Positions 8,031-17,886 of a stretch of DNA of 64,000 bases are shown piece after piece (position 1 is the stretch's first letter; each line of letters starts with the position of its first letter). Position numbers and translations under genes: made by a program. The notes under the pieces were generated by a model. The model ran no database searches. It worked only from the letters and a program-made list of their open reading frames with translations, and had not been told where the DNA came from. Source of the stretch: Sinorhizobium americanum (lineage in GTDB: Bacteria > Pseudomonadota > Alphaproteobacteria > Rhizobiales > Rhizobiaceae); contig NZ_LNQC01000041.1 in NCBI RefSeq assembly GCF_001651855.1, positions 1 to 64,000 of the forward strand. Reading direction: 5' to 3'.

Positions 8031-8726
8031 ATGAAAATTGACCGGAGCGTGGTGAGGTCGCTTTCGCTGTTCGACAGGATGAGCGACGCCGACCTGGACA
8101 GACTGCTGAGCCACGCAACGGCAAGGCGCGTGCCGCCGGGCGACGCCGTGTTCGAACAGGGCCAGGCGGCCACCAGCTTCTTCCTTCTCCTGCACGGGCG
8201 GCTCAAGGTTACGCAGGTCACCGAGGACGGCCAGCAGATCATCGTGCGCGTCGTCCATCCGGGCGACCTCTTCGGCTTCGCCAAGGCACTGCAGCGCTCC
8301 GACTATCCGGGCACCGCGACGGCGGTCACCGACAGCGTTGCCCTGTCCTGGCCGACGGACCTCTGGCCGCAATTCGTGGAGCAGAATCCGCGCCTGGCCA
8401 TCAGCACCATGCAGACGATCGGCCAGCGGTTGGAAGAGGCGCATACGCGAATTCGGGAAATGTCCACGCAGGAGGTGGAGCGGCGCGTCGCCCATGCGGT
8501 GCTGCGGCTTTCGCGCCAGGCGGGCAAGCAGGAAAAAGGCGGCATCCGCATCGATTTCCCGATTTCGCGGCAGGACATCGCCGAGATGACCGGCACCACG
8601 CTGCACACGGTCTCGCGCATCTTGAGCGCCTGGGAGCAGAAGGGCCTGGTCGAAGGCGGGCGCCAGAAGCTGATCATCTGCGATCTGCCCGGCCTGGCGC
8701 AGCTTGCCGAAGGCGGTCGGGACTGA
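8031..8726 (+). CDS. nnrR: NnrR, Crp/Fnr-family NO-responsive regulator
   Basis: A 231-aa regulator with a cyclic-nucleotide-type beta-roll (PPGDAVFEQGQAATSFFLLLHGRLKV), a long dimer helix and a winged HTH (ISRQDIAEMTGTTLHTVSRILSAWEQKGLV). It lacks the N-terminal cysteines of FNR, as expected for NnrR, which responds to NO. I chose ATG 8031, preceded by GGGAG, over an earlier ATG at 8004. Position between nirV and pseudoazurin, and NnrR-type boxes in front of nirK and nnrS, support the assignment over another Crp/Fnr member. Confidence 0.88.
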   Translation: MKIDRSVVRSLSLFDRMSDADLDRLLSHATARRVPPGDAVFEQGQAATSFFLLLHGRLKVTQVTEDGQQIIVRVVHPGDLFGFAKALQRSDYPGTATAVTDSVALSWPTDLWPQFVEQNPRLAISTMQTIGQRLEEAHTRIREMSTQEVERRVAHAVLRLSRQAGKQEKGGIRIDFPISRQDIAEMTGTTLHTVSRILSAWEQKGLVEGGRQKLIICDLPGLAQLAEGGRD

Positions 8727-8748
8727 ACCCGACCGATATCGGAGTTGT

Positions 8749-8762
8749 TTGACAGACATCAA
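8749..8762 (+). promoter_or_regulatory. FNR/FixK-type box upstream of pseudoazurin
   Basis: TTGACAGACATCAA, centred about 82 bp before the GTG start of the pseudoazurin gene, the same geometry as the nirK box. Confidence 0.75.
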
Positions 8763-8837
8763 AGACCGGACGCCGCGGCTGTCCTATCTCCTCCTGGCAG
8801 GAACCGAACAGGGTTCTGAAACCTAAGGAGAATTTCA

Positions 8838-9281
8838 GTGCGCATAATCGCAAAGGGCGCCGCAGCCGCCGCAATTCTTGTTGCCTTCACCGGCACCGCA
8901 TTCGCCGCCGATTTCGAGGTTCATATGCTGAACAAGGGCGCGGAAGGATCGATGGTGTTCGAGCCGGCATTCGTCAAGGTCAATCCGGGCGACAGCGTCA
9001 CTTTCGTGCCGACTGACAAGGGGCACAATGTCGAAACCATCAAGGACATGATCCCCGACGGAGCCGCCCCCTTCAAAAGCAAGATGAACGAGACATACAA
9101 GGTGACGTTCGATGCACCCGGCGTCTACGGCGTCAAATGTGCCCCGCATGTCGGAATGGGCATGGTCGGCGTTGTGGTCGTCGGCGATGCGCCCGCCAAT
9201 GTCGAGAAGGTCAAGGGCGTCAAACTGCCGAAGAAGGCTCAGGAGCGCCTTGACGCGGCCCTTGCAGCTGCTCTCCAATAA
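8838..9281 (+). CDS. Pseudoazurin, periplasmic blue copper electron carrier
   Basis: A 147-aa precursor with a Sec signal ending TAFA-ADF. The mature part has the pseudoazurin pattern: an upstream His in KGHNVET, and C, H and M in [11 protein letters not shown], giving the type 1 copper site. It donates electrons to NirK. The start is GTG (8838) with a strong AAGGAG 7 nt upstream, and homologous sequence begins at this point. Its own FNR-type box lies upstream, so it is an independent transcription unit between nnrR and nap. Confidence 0.93.
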   Translation: MRIIAKGAAAAAILVAFTGTAFAADFEVHMLNKGAEGSMVFEPAFVKVNPGDSVTFVPTDKGHNVETIKDMIPDGAAPFKSKMNETYKVTFDAPGVYGVKCAPHVGMGMVGVVVVGDAPANVEKVKGVKLPKKAQERLDAALAAALQ

Positions 9282-9414
9282 TCGATCCACAGTATGACAA
9301 CTCTATCATGGGTGCCGGCGCAATATACCAGGTGCGCCGGCCGGTCGCGCCGGCGAAACTTGATCTTTTAGGAATACTAAATGCGCCGATAATTCGTCTC
9401 GCCGCTGTCAGTAA

Positions 9415-9428
9415 TTGACGGAAATCAA
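9415..9428 (+). promoter_or_regulatory. FNR/FixK-type box upstream of napE
   Basis: TTGACGGAAATCAA, differing from the FixK consensus TTGAT-N4-ATCAA at one base. It is centred about 120 bp before the napE ATG, implying a leader of roughly 80 nt. The stretch 9282-9541 holds no gene; it also contains GC inverted repeats at 9314-9341 that may end the pseudoazurin transcript. Confidence 0.75.
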
Positions 9429-9541
9429 TTCGGTACGCAAAGAATTAGTGTAGGTATAAATTATTTAGGCGCTCCCTTTATTTTTGTATGCACCGCGCTA
9501 GACATTCTAAATGTGCCTGAACTCCAGGAGGGAGACGCAAG

Positions 9542-9727
9542 ATGCCTGATCGCGATCGGAGCACGGCGGGCCCTTTGCGGTCGCAGAGGAAAACCGAGTT
9601 CCTTACCTTTCTCGTCTTGGCGTTCGGCATCTGGCCGATCGTGGCCGTGGGCGTGGTCGGTGCCTATGGATTTCTCGTCTGGATGTTCCAGGTCATCTTC
9701 GGGCCACCCGGCCCGCCAGCGCATTGA
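9542..9727 (+). CDS. napE: NapE, small membrane subunit of periplasmic nitrate reductase
   Basis: A 61-aa protein with a basic N-terminus (RSQRKTEFLTF) and one transmembrane helix (LVLAFGIWPIVAVGVVGAYGFLVWMF), matching NapE. The exact role is unclear; it is found in many napEFDABC operons. RBS AGGAGGGAGACG precedes the ATG. First gene of the nap operon, 9 bp from napF. Confidence 0.9.
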   Translation: MPDRDRSTAGPLRSQRKTEFLTFLVLAFGIWPIVAVGVVGAYGFLVWMFQVIFGPPGPPAH

Positions 9728-9736
9728 GAGCCGCCC

Positions 9737-10237
9737 ATGGGTGCAGGTGTCGACATATCAAGGCGCAACTTTCTGCGCTGCCGCTCCGAGGGGAGGCGCC
9801 GACGTGTCCTCCCGCCCGGAGTAACCGCCGCGGGCCTTGAGTCCTGCACGGGGTGCGGGAGATGCGTCGACGTCTGTCCGACACACATCATCCGGCTGAT
9901 CGGGGACCGCCCGGCGCTCGATTTCTCCATCGCGGAATGCACCTTCTGCGGCCAATGCGCGGAGCTCTGTCCCGAGCCGGTCTTTACCGGCCGGCCACAG
10001 CGCTTCCCCCACATCGTGATGATCGGCGAGAGGTGTCTCGCCAGGAATGGCACGGATTGCCAGGCCTGTCGCGACGCCTGTCCGACGGAGGCGATCCGCT
10101 TCCGTCCGCGGGTCGGCGGTCCGTTCCTGCCGGAGCTCGAGCAAGAGGCTTGTACGGGCTGCGGCGCCTGTCTTGCCGTCTGTCCGGTGGCGGCCATTGG
10201 CGTTCGGGAAGTGCGAGGGGAGAGCGTCTATGTCTGA
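9737..10237 (+). CDS. napF: NapF, cytoplasmic ferredoxin-type protein
   Basis: A 166-aa protein with four cysteine clusters (CTGCGRCVDVCP, CTFCGQCAELCP, CQACRDACP, CTGCGACLAVCP) for [4Fe-4S] centres. NapF interacts with NapA before export and is thought to help load its Fe-S cluster. The N-terminal ISRRNFLRCR is basic, as in other NapF proteins. The stop overlaps the napD start by 8 bp. Confidence 0.93.
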   Translation: MGAGVDISRRNFLRCRSEGRRRRVLPPGVTAAGLESCTGCGRCVDVCPTHIIRLIGDRPALDFSIAECTFCGQCAELCPEPVFTGRPQRFPHIVMIGERCLARNGTDCQACRDACPTEAIRFRPRVGGPFLPELEQEACTGCGACLAVCPVAAIGVREVRGESVYV

Positions 10238-10478
10238 TCCGCACGCGCCCTATCACATCTCCAGCGCCGTCGTCGTGACGATGCCGAATATGCAGGAGCG
10301 CGTCGTGGCTCTCCTTGCCGAAATGCCGAATGTCGAGGTCCACGCGCATCAGCACGGAAAGATTGTCGTCGTGATCGAGGGAACGAGCACAGGAATGCTC
10401 GGCGAAATCCTGTCGCGCATCTCGCTGCTCGAGGGCGTGGTGGCAGCCAATATGGTGTTTGAGCATGTCGAAGCTTAG
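10230..10478 (+). CDS. napD: NapD, NapA maturation chaperone
   Basis: An 82-aa protein of the NapD family: [42 protein letters not shown], then [16 protein letters not shown]. NapD binds the Tat signal of NapA and delays export until cofactors are inserted. The ATG at 10230 overlaps napF; a longer upstream frame carries no NapD sequence. The gene ends 13 bp before napA. Confidence 0.92.
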   Translation: MSDPHAPYHISSAVVVTMPNMQERVVALLAEMPNVEVHAHQHGKIVVVIEGTSTGMLGEILSRISLLEGVVAANMVFEHVEA

Positions 10479-10491
10479 GGAGACGACCGCC

Positions 10492-12996
10492 ATGACCGGC
10501 GAACTGACGCGGCGTGAAATCTTGAAGGCGCATGCCGCCGGCATCGCCGCAGCCACTGCGGGCATAGCGCTTCCAGCCGCGGCGCAGCCCGTGCCGGGCG
10601 GTGTGGAAGCGTTGCAGATCAAATGGGCGAAGGCACCTTGCCGCTTCTGCGGCACCGGCTGCGGCGTCATGGTCGGCGTCAAGGAGGGGCAGGTCGTCGC
10701 CACCCATGGCGACATGCAGGCCGAGGTCAATCGTGGCCTCAACTGCATCAAGGGCTATTTCCTTTCGAAGATCATGTACGGTGCCGACCGCCTGAAAACG
10801 CCGTTGCTGCGTAAGCGCAACGGCACCTTTGCCAAGGACGGCGAGTTCGAGCCGGTCAGTTGGGACGAAGCCTTCGACGTCATGGCAGAGCAGGCGAAGA
10901 GGGTGCTGAGGGAGAAGGGACCGACCTCCGTCGGTATGTTCGGCTCCGGCCAATGGACGATCTTCGAAGGCTATGTGGCCACGAAGCTGATGCGCGCCGG
11001 TTTCCGCTCCAACAATCTCGATCCCAATGCCCGCCACTGCATGGCATCGGCCGCCTATGCCTTCATGCGCACCTTCGGCATGGACGAGCCGATGGGCTGC
11101 TATGACGATTTCGAACATGCCGATGCCTTCGTGCTCTGGGGCTCGAACATGGCGGAGATGCACCCGATCCTGTGGACGCGGCTTGCCGATCGCAGGCTTG
11201 GACATGAACATGTCAAGGTGGCGGTGCTGTCGACCTTCACGCATCGGAGCATGGACCTCGCCGATATCCCGGTCGTCTTCAAGCCGGGCACCGATCTCGC
11301 GATCCTCAATTACGTCGCCAACCACATCATTGAGACGGGCCGGGTGAACGAGGATTTCGTCAGGAAGCACGCAACCTTCATGGTTGGCGCCACCGACATC
11401 GGCTACGGCCTGCGGCCCGACAATCCGCTCGAGGTGAAGGCGACGAACGCCAAGGACGCGGCGAAGATGACGCCGAGCGACTTCGAGAGTTTCAAGACGT
11501 TCGTGTCGGAGTACACGCTCGAGAAGACCGTCGAACTGACCGGGGTCGAGGCGGGGTTCCTCGAGCAGTTGGCCGACCTCTACGCCGATCCCAGCCGCAA
11601 GGTAATGTCGCTCTGGACCATGGGGTTCAATCAGCATGTGCGCGGCGTCTGGGTCAACCACATGGTCTACAACCTCCATCTGCTGACCGGCAAGATCTCC
11701 GAGCCCGGCAACAGCCCGTTCTCGCTGACCGGCCAGCCGTCGGCCTGCGGCACGGCACGCGAGGTCGGTACCTTCGCCCACCGGCTGCCGGCCGACATGA
11801 CGGTGACCAATCCGGAGCATCGCAAGCACGCGGAGGAAATCTGGCGCATTCCCCAAGGCTTAATCCCGGAGAAGCCCGGCTACCATGCCGTCGAGCAGGA
11901 CCGCATGCTGAAGGACGGCAAGCTCAATTTCTATTGGGTGCAGGTCAACAACAACGTCCAGGCGGCTCCCAACACCGAGAACGAGACCTATCAGGGCTAC
12001 CGCAACCCGGACAATTTCGTCGTCGTCTCGGACGTCTATCCGACGATCACCGCGATGAGCGCCGATCTGATCCTGCCGGCCGCCATGTGGGTGGAGAAGG
12101 AGGGCGCCTATGGCAATGCCGAGCGCCGAACCCATGTCTGGCATCAACTCGTCAATGCGCCCGGCGAGGCGCGTTCGGATCTCTGGCAAATGGTGGAGTT
12201 CTCGAAGCGCTTCACCACCGACGAGGTCTGGCCGGCCGATATCCTCGACGCCAATCCCGGCTATCGCGGCAAAACCCTCTATGACGTGCTCTTCAAGAAC
12301 GGCAATGTCGATCGCTTCCCGGCAAGCGAAATCAATAAGGAATATGCCAACCGGGAGGCAGAGGCCTTCGGCTTCTACATCCAGAAAGGCCTGTTCGAGG
12401 AATACGCCTCCTTCGGGCGCGGACACGGACATGACCTAGCGCCCTATGACCGTTACCACGAGGAGCGGGGACTCCGCTGGCCCGTCGTCAATGGCAAGGA
12501 GACGCTCTGGCGCTACCGGGAAGGCTATGATCCCTACGTGAAGCCGGGGGAGGGCGTGAAATTCTATGGTCGCCCGGACGGCAAGGCGGTAATCCTTGCC
12601 GTTCCCTACGAACCGCCGGCGGAATCACCCGATGACGAATACAATGTCTGGCTGGTGACGGGCCGCGTGCTCGAGCATTGGCATTCGGGCTCGATGACGA
12701 TGCGGGTGCCGGAGCTCTACAAGGCATTCCCCGGTGCAGTTTGTTTCATGAATGCCGGTGACGCCCGCGATCGCGGCATCAACCAGGGCGCCGAGGTGCG
12801 AATCGTTTCCCGTCGCGGCGAAATTCGCGCCCGCGTCGAGACGCGCGGCCGCAACCGCATGCCTCCCGGCGTCATCTTCGTTCCCTGGTTCGACGCCAGC
12901 AGGCTGATCAACAAGGTGACGCTTGACGCAACCGATCCCATCTCCAAACAGACGGATTTCAAAAAATGCGCGGTCAAAATCGTCTCTGTCGCATAA
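10492..12996 (+). CDS. napA: NapA, periplasmic nitrate reductase catalytic subunit
   Basis: An 834-aa molybdoenzyme that reduces nitrate to nitrite in the periplasm. The Tat signal is [19 protein letters not shown]. The [4Fe-4S] motif CRFCGTGCG and a later C in GLNCIKGY follow at residues about 44-85, and the Mo-ligand cysteine lies in [13 protein letters not shown]. The C-terminal cofactor domain ([23 protein letters not shown]) is intact and the length is normal. ATG 10492 gives the conserved Nap N-terminus; an in-frame ATG at 10459 lies within napD. Stop and napB ATG overlap (TAATG). Confidence 0.97.
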   Translation: MTGELTRREILKAHAAGIAAATAGIALPAAAQPVPGGVEALQIKWAKAPCRFCGTGCGVMVGVKEGQVVATHGDMQAEVNRGLNCIKGYFLSKIMYGADRLKTPLLRKRNGTFAKDGEFEPVSWDEAFDVMAEQAKRVLREKGPTSVGMFGSGQWTIFEGYVATKLMRAGFRSNNLDPNARHCMASAAYAFMRTFGMDEPMGCYDDFEHADAFVLWGSNMAEMHPILWTRLADRRLGHEHVKVAVLSTFTHRSMDLADIPVVFKPGTDLAILNYVANHIIETGRVNEDFVRKHATFMVGATDIGYGLRPDNPLEVKATNAKDAAKMTPSDFESFKTFVSEYTLEKTVELTGVEAGFLEQLADLYADPSRKVMSLWTMGFNQHVRGVWVNHMVYNLHLLTGKISEPGNSPFSLTGQPSACGTAREVGTFAHRLPADMTVTNPEHRKHAEEIWRIPQGLIPEKPGYHAVEQDRMLKDGKLNFYWVQVNNNVQAAPNTENETYQGYRNPDNFVVVSDVYPTITAMSADLILPAAMWVEKEGAYGNAERRTHVWHQLVNAPGEARSDLWQMVEFSKRFTTDEVWPADILDANPGYRGKTLYDVLFKNGNVDRFPASEINKEYANREAEAFGFYIQKGLFEEYASFGRGHGHDLAPYDRYHEERGLRWPVVNGKETLWRYREGYDPYVKPGEGVKFYGRPDGKAVILAVPYEPPAESPDDEYNVWLVTGRVLEHWHSGSMTMRVPELYKAFPGAVCFMNAGDARDRGINQGAEVRIVSRRGEIRARVETRGRNRMPPGVIFVPWFDASRLINKVTLDATDPISKQTDFKKCAVKIVSVA

Positions 12997-13469
12997 TGAG
13001 AAGCCCCGGATCGATGCTCGGGGCGCTGTTGGCGATCCTGTTCGTCGCAACGGGGGCGATCGCGCAAATGGCCGGCGAAAGGGTGCCGGAGCTTTCCGGG
13101 CCACCGCAGGAGATGGGGGAGGTGGAGGCGCATCCGATCCCCAAATGGGTCGTGGACGACGCTCGCAAGGAGCGCGCCTATCCCGACCAGCCGCCGGTCA
13201 TCCCACATTCGATCGAGGGCTATCAGCTTTCCGTCAACACGAACCGCTGCCTCTCCTGCCACAAGCGCGAACTCACGCAGGAGTCCGGCGCGCCGATGAT
13301 CAGCGTCACGCATTACATGACGCGCGAAGGCCAGATGCTCGCAGACGTTTCGCCGCGGCGCTACTTCTGCACGGCCTGCCACGTGCCGCAGGCGGATGTG
13401 CGGCCGCTTGTCGAAAACACCTTCCGGGACATGAGCGAGATGGGCGTCAAGCAGGCGGGGAGCGAGTAG
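12996..13469 (+). CDS. napB: NapB, dihaem cytochrome c subunit
   Basis: A 157-aa precursor with a signal peptide (LGALLAILFVATGAIAQ) and two CxxCH haem sites (CLSCH, CTACH), plus the HSIEGYQLSVNTNRC and SPRRYFC segments conserved in NapB. It passes electrons from NapC to NapA. The ATG at 12996 overlaps the napA stop (TAATG); an alternative ATG at 12966 lies inside napA. Confidence 0.95.
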   Translation: MRSPGSMLGALLAILFVATGAIAQMAGERVPELSGPPQEMGEVEAHPIPKWVVDDARKERAYPDQPPVIPHSIEGYQLSVNTNRCLSCHKRELTQESGAPMISVTHYMTREGQMLADVSPRRYFCTACHVPQADVRPLVENTFRDMSEMGVKQAGSE

Positions 13470-13472
13470 GCC

Positions 13473-14174
13473 ATGGCTCGGATCAAGCGTGTCTTGCTCT
13501 GGGTGTGGAAGGTTCTCACCACCCCGGCCGCAAACCTCAGCCTCGCTTTCCTGACGCTCGGCGGCTTTGTCGGCGGCGTGATCTTCTGGGGCGCCTTCAA
13601 CACCGCTTTGGAGCTCACCAATACGGAAACCTTCTGCGTCTCCTGTCACGAGATGCGGACAAATGTCTATGAGGAGCTGACGCGCACCATCCATTTCTCC
13701 AACCGCTCGGGGGTCAGGGCGTCCTGCCCCGACTGCCACGTGCCGCATGAATGGACGGACAAGATTGCTCGCAAGATGCAGGCCTCTAAGGAAGTCTGGG
13801 GCAAGATCTTCGGGACCATCAACACGCGCGAGAAATTCCTCAACCACCGCCTCGAACTTGCCAAGCATGAATGGGCGCGGCTCAAGGCCAATGACAGCCT
13901 CGAGTGCCGCAACTGCCACTCCTCGGCGGCGATGGACCTTTCCAAGCAGACGCAGCGCGCCGCCGAGATCCATACCCGATACCTGCTGCCTGGAAAGGCG
14001 ACCTGCATCGATTGCCACAAGGGCATCGCCCACGAACTGCCGAACATGCAGGGCGTCGAGCCCGGTTGGAAGCTGCCGCCCGAACTCGAGGGGGAGACGC
14101 TGCCCTCCACATCCGCCATAGACGAGCTAAAGCGGGCGATGAACGACATCCATAGGACAGCCTTGGAAAACTAG
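13473..14174 (+). CDS. napC: NapC, tetrahaem membrane quinol dehydrogenase
   Basis: A 233-aa NapC/NirT-family protein anchored by one N-terminal helix ([21 protein letters not shown]), with four CxxCH sites (CVSCH, CPDCH, CRNCH, CIDCH). It oxidises quinol and feeds NapB-NapA. It starts 3 bp after napB. With no napG or napH in the operon, electrons must enter through NapC. Confidence 0.95.
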   Translation: MARIKRVLLWVWKVLTTPAANLSLAFLTLGGFVGGVIFWGAFNTALELTNTETFCVSCHEMRTNVYEELTRTIHFSNRSGVRASCPDCHVPHEWTDKIARKMQASKEVWGKIFGTINTREKFLNHRLELAKHEWARLKANDSLECRNCHSSAAMDLSKQTQRAAEIHTRYLLPGKATCIDCHKGIAHELPNMQGVEPGWKLPPELEGETLPSTSAIDELKRAMNDIHRTALEN

Positions 14175-14337
14175 TCCGTAGCCTCGGCCGGCCCACAATC
14201 CTGGGACGATTTGTTCCAGATGGGGCGGATGGCTGACAGGGCCAATATGGTCTATGGAAGGGCAAGACGCCGCGGCTGGGGCCGGCGCGTCGCGATGTTC
14301 GGAAGCAGCTAACGCGCACTCCGCGGTGGACAATGGA

Positions 14338-15852
14338 ATGCATTCAAGAGGTTTCGTGGAGAGCACACGGCTAGGGCGGTCGCTCATCGGATGGCGGGTG
14401 GATCGCGTTTCTGCCTTCATTATCGCGATCGCGGCCGTGGGGAGCGTTCTCGCACTGCAATTGGGTTTGCTGGAATTCATCGGCGACAGCATTGTCTTTC
14501 TTTCCTTCATCCCCGCCATAGTGATCACGGCGATGGTCGGCGACCTAAGACACGTCGCCTTGGCAACCGGCCTGTCGGTTATCGGAGCGCTGGTCGTTCA
14601 ACAGATCGGCAATGCCCCCGGGCCGAATGCCGGCGAACTGGCCATCTTCGTCTCGACAGTGTTTCTGATCGCGATTCTGGGAGAACTGCTTCGGGCGGCG
14701 AGACGGGCTGCGGATCAGGCGGAGGCCGCCGTCAGGACACGCGATGCCCATTTGCGATCGATACTGGACACGGTTCCGGACGCGACGGTGGTCAGTTCGG
14801 CAAATGGCACGATCGTCTCCTTCAATGCCGCCGCGGTCCGGCAGTTCGGCTATGCGGAACAGGAGGTCATCGGCGAGAACCTGCGCATCCTTATGCCGGA
14901 ACCCTATCGGCACGAGCATGACGGATATATGCAGCGGTACCTGAAAACCGGCGAAAAGCGCATCATCGGTATCGACCGGGTCGTCGTCGGACGGCGCAAG
15001 GATGGATCGACATTTCCGATGAAGCTCGCCGTCGGAGAGATGAAATCGGGCGGCGAACGGTTTTTCACCGGCTTCATCAGGGACCTGACGGAGCGGGAAG
15101 AGTCGGCGGCGCGGCTCGAACAGATCCAGGCTGAACTGGCGAGGCTCGCGCGGCTCAATGAAATGGGCGAAATGGCGTCGACGCTTGCGCATGAGTTGAA
15201 CCAGCCCCTATCGGCCATCGCAAACTATGCCCACGGCTGTACCAGGTTGCTGCGCGACATGGACGACAGCCTGGCTACGAGAATGCACGGAGCCCTGGAG
15301 GAGATTGCAAGCCAATCCCTGCGGGCCGGCCAGATCATCAAGCACCTGCGCGAATTCGTCATGAAGGGCGAAACGGAAAAGGCGCCCGAAGACATTCGCA
15401 AGCTGGTAGAGGAGGCCGGCGCGCTGGCTCTCGTCGGCTCCCGCGAGGGGGGCGTCAGGACCGTCTTCGAATACCTGCCCGGTGCCGAAATGGTGATGGT
15501 CGATCGCGTCCAGGTCCAGCAGGTCCTCATCAATCTGATGCGCAATGCTGTGGAGGCGATGCGACATGTCGACCATCGGGAGCTGACAATCCGCACGATG
15601 CCCGCCGGGCGGGGCGAGATCGCCGTCGTTGTGGAAGACACGGGCGGGGGCATCCCGAAGGAAATCGCCGGGCAGCTCTTCAAGCCGTTCGTCACGACCA
15701 AGGCGAGCGGGATGGGCATCGGCCTTTCGATCTCGAAGCGTATCGTCGAAGCGCATGGCGGTGAGATGACGGTCTCGAAAAATGCGGCCGGTGGCGCTAC
15801 CTTCCGGTTCACGCTTCCCGCCTATGCGGATGAAACGGATCGAGGCAAATGA
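14338..15852 (+). CDS. fixL: FixL, oxygen-sensing haem histidine kinase
   Basis: Membrane sensor kinase of the FixLJ system. The 504-aa protein has hydrophobic N-terminal helices (about residues 25-120), a PAS domain with the haem-pocket segment [11 protein letters not shown], an H-box ([15 protein letters not shown]), N-box ([12 protein letters not shown]) and glycine-rich ATP motifs ([15 protein letters not shown]). The ATG at 14338 gives almost exactly the 505-aa length of S. meliloti FixL; the frame is open to 14254, but that adds a non-conserved tail. It overlaps fixJ (ATGA). Low oxygen releases kinase activity and phosphorylates FixJ. Confidence 0.95.
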   Translation: MHSRGFVESTRLGRSLIGWRVDRVSAFIIAIAAVGSVLALQLGLLEFIGDSIVFLSFIPAIVITAMVGDLRHVALATGLSVIGALVVQQIGNAPGPNAGELAIFVSTVFLIAILGELLRAARRAADQAEAAVRTRDAHLRSILDTVPDATVVSSANGTIVSFNAAAVRQFGYAEQEVIGENLRILMPEPYRHEHDGYMQRYLKTGEKRIIGIDRVVVGRRKDGSTFPMKLAVGEMKSGGERFFTGFIRDLTEREESAARLEQIQAELARLARLNEMGEMASTLAHELNQPLSAIANYAHGCTRLLRDMDDSLATRMHGALEEIASQSLRAGQIIKHLREFVMKGETEKAPEDIRKLVEEAGALALVGSREGGVRTVFEYLPGAEMVMVDRVQVQQVLINLMRNAVEAMRHVDHRELTIRTMPAGRGEIAVVVEDTGGGIPKEIAGQLFKPFVTTKASGMGIGLSISKRIVEAHGGEMTVSKNAAGGATFRFTLPAYADETDRGK

Positions 15853-16463
15853 CTGACTACACTGTGCATATTGTTGATGACGAAGAGCCGGTCCGGAAAT
15901 CGCTTGCCTTCATGCTGACGATGAACGGCTTCGCGGTGAAAATGCACCAGTCGGCCGATGCTTTCCTCGCTTTCGCGCCGAGCGTCCGCAAGGGTATTCT
16001 CGTGACCGACCTCAGAATGCCGGAGATGTCCGGTGTCGATCTCATCCGCTGGCTCGGCGATCAAAAGATCCGGATACCGTCCATCGTGATCACCGGACAC
16101 GGCGATGTGCCGATGGCGGTGGAGGCGATGAAAGCGGGCGCCTTGGACTTTATCGAGAAGCCTTTCGAAGACTCGGTGATCATCGAAGCGATCGAAAGGG
16201 CATCCCAGCAACTGAGCGTTCTCGATGCCGAAGCTGACGAAATCAACGAAGTCCTGGAGCGCCTGCAGACGCTCAGCGAGCGAGAGCGGCAGGTGCTCTC
16301 GGCCGTGGTGGCCGGTTTGCCGAACAAATCGATCGCCTATGACCTGGACATCAGCCCCCGCACGGTTGAGGTGCACCGCGCCAACGTCATGGCCAAGATG
16401 AAGGCGAAGAATCTCCCGCATCTCGTTCGCATGGCTCTGGCGGCGGGTTTTGGCCCTTCGTAG
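15849..16463 (+). CDS. fixJ: FixJ, two-component response regulator
   Basis: A 204-aa regulator, the same length as S. meliloti FixJ. Receiver: acidic pair DDEEP, phospho-acceptor D in [12 protein letters not shown] in [10 protein letters not shown] in FIEKPF. Output: LuxR-type [39 protein letters not shown]. Phosphorylated FixJ activates fixK and nifA promoters in rhizobia. Its ATG overlaps the fixL stop, so both are made from one message. Confidence 0.96.
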   Translation: MTDYTVHIVDDEEPVRKSLAFMLTMNGFAVKMHQSADAFLAFAPSVRKGILVTDLRMPEMSGVDLIRWLGDQKIRIPSIVITGHGDVPMAVEAMKAGALDFIEKPFEDSVIIEAIERASQQLSVLDAEADEINEVLERLQTLSERERQVLSAVVAGLPNKSIAYDLDISPRTVEVHRANVMAKMKAKNLPHLVRMALAAGFGPS

Positions 16464-16520
16464 TTCTATGGCGCCGCGCTGCCCGTCAGCGGCGCACGTA
16501 GGGGGTCCTCAACTAAAGTA

Positions 16521-16534
16521 TTGATCTCGCGCAA
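16521..16534 (+). promoter_or_regulatory. Degenerate FixK-type box upstream of the FixT-like gene
   Basis: TTGATCTCGCGCAA: the left half-site TTGAT is perfect, the right CGCAA is weak. It is centred about 84 bp before the FixT-like start, consistent with the FixK control of fixT known in S. meliloti. Confidence 0.4.
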
Positions 16535-16611
16535 TGCGGCCCCCGCGCGCAAGCGTTTAGATGGTCGCTCGTCGGCGGGCATCGGCACGCCAGTTTGCGC
16601 AGGACCCTACG

Positions 16612-16953
16612 TTGTTGACAGACAAAAGCATTGTCATCGTCGCCCCGGATCAAGGCCTCCGGCGATCGCTGGCCTTCGCGCTCGAGGTCGAAGGATATTC
16701 GACCAAAGCCTATGACTCCTTGTGGAAGGCCGAGGCTGCCCCGACCGCCTTCTGCACCATCGTGGACGACGAGATACTGAAATCTGAGGCGCAAGCCGTG
16801 CAAAGCCTTCGGGACATGCGAAGCCGCATCATCCTGCTCACCGACGGAATGTCGGCGCTCCAAGAGCATGCCGGGACGATCATTCTGACGAAGCCGATCA
16901 ACGGTTCCGATCTGCTGGAGATCGTGAACAGCATGGCTGCGGTCGCGGGTTAG
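16612..16953 (+). CDS. FixT-like stand-alone receiver protein
   Basis: A 113-aa receiver-type domain with no output domain: SIVIVAPDQGLRRSLAFALEVEGY, acidic VDDEIL, IILLTDG and a conserved lysine in ILTKPINGSDLLE. In S. meliloti fixT encodes a receiver-like anti-kinase that inhibits FixL autophosphorylation, with similar size and position near fixLJ-fixK; I infer the same here. I chose TTG at 16612, which has AGGA 7 nt upstream; ATG 16561 would add an unconserved basic 17-aa tail. A single-domain CheY-like regulator is the alternative. Confidence 0.7.
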   Translation: MLTDKSIVIVAPDQGLRRSLAFALEVEGYSTKAYDSLWKAEAAPTAFCTIVDDEILKSEAQAVQSLRDMRSRIILLTDGMSALQEHAGTIILTKPINGSDLLEIVNSMAAVAG

Positions 16954-16995
16954 CTTGCCCGGCGAAACGCGGGCAGAACCTGCAGGCGGTCTCTC

Positions 16996-17011
16996 TACGT
17001 AATGTCCCTTA
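16996..17011 (+). promoter_or_regulatory. Possible FixJ-binding site upstream of fixK
   Basis: TACGTAATGTCCCTTA resembles the FixJ-binding site of the S. meliloti fixK promoter as I remember it (GTAAGTA-N-TTTCCC type). It lies about 80 bp before the fixK start. Assigned from memory of the consensus, so tentative. Confidence 0.4.
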
Positions 17012-17084
17012 GTGAGCTAACCGAATTTATCGGCGACCCGTGAAGCGGCAATCTTCCCTCGAAACGATCATTTGGGGATAAGAG

Positions 17085-17723
17085 ATGTACGCCGCTTCCC
17101 AACCAGCAGTGCAAAGCTTCCAGCCGTCTGACAGCGCCACCGGCGCCTCGATCCCGGGGCCGCATCTTGTGGCAGCCTATAAGCCGGGCCGTGAGATCTA
17201 CGCAGAAGGCGATGCCGTTGAAAGATGCTACCAGGTCGCCACCGGAGCGGTGCGGATCTACCGCCTGCTCTCGGACGGTCGACGACAGGTGGTGTCCTTT
17301 CACCTGGCAGGAGAAATGTTCGGCTTCGAGGCCGGCGCCAGGCACCGCTTCTTCGCCGAAGCGATCACCGAAACAAGATTGGCCGTTTTCGGCCGGCGTC
17401 CGATGCAGGAATATTCCCGCGAACTTCTCGCTTTGGCGCTGGCCGGTCTGGCGCGCGCCCAGGAGCATCTCCTGGTTATCGGAAGGCAATGTGCGGTCGA
17501 ACGCATCGCTGCATTCCTGTTGGATATTTCGTACCGCCAGGGAGACGTGCGGCAGTTGAAGCTACCGATGTCGCGGCAAGACATTGCCGACTATCTCGGC
17601 CTGACGATCGAAACGGTGTCGCGCGTCATGACCAGACTGAAAGAGCGCGGCCTCATAGGGCTGAGGGACGCGAGGACGGTCGATATCACCAAGCCGGATG
17701 CACTCCGCTCGCTCTGCAGCTGA
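17085..17723 (+). CDS. fixK: FixK, Crp/Fnr-family transcriptional activator
   Basis: A 212-aa Crp/Fnr protein without the FNR N-terminal cysteine cluster, as expected for FixK. Sensor roll KPGREIYAEGDAVERCYQVATGAVRIYR, long dimer helix, and HTH SRQDIADYLGLTIETVSRVMTRLKERGLI. FixK activates fixNOQP and other anaerobic genes through TTGAT-N4-ATCAA boxes; several boxes of this kind occur upstream in this window. Placement immediately after fixLJ and the FixT-like gene reproduces the S. meliloti fixL-J-T-K arrangement. RBS GGGGATAAGAG before ATG. Confidence 0.92.
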   Translation: MYAASQPAVQSFQPSDSATGASIPGPHLVAAYKPGREIYAEGDAVERCYQVATGAVRIYRLLSDGRRQVVSFHLAGEMFGFEAGARHRFFAEAITETRLAVFGRRPMQEYSRELLALALAGLARAQEHLLVIGRQCAVERIAAFLLDISYRQGDVRQLKLPMSRQDIADYLGLTIETVSRVMTRLKERGLIGLRDARTVDITKPDALRSLCS

Positions 17724-17886
17724 GACTCCACGGAATAGGCTCACGGGCTCGGGCGCCGATCCAGGCGGCCGAAAAGGAAAACCGCTGATTGCGCCAGCCG
17801 TTGACAGCTTCGCTGCGACACCACAGGATGCCGAGCAAATCTCCCGCAGGTTGATGCCCTGACAAGGAGAAGCGAGTAACTTTTCC

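Noticed and set aside
10228-11856. A 542-aa minus-strand reading frame over napD-napA
   Set aside because: Antisense to napA; histidine- and arginine-rich composition typical of shadow frames.
12717-14033. A 438-aa minus-strand reading frame over napA-napB-napC
   Set aside because: Antisense to three well-supported haem and Mo protein genes.
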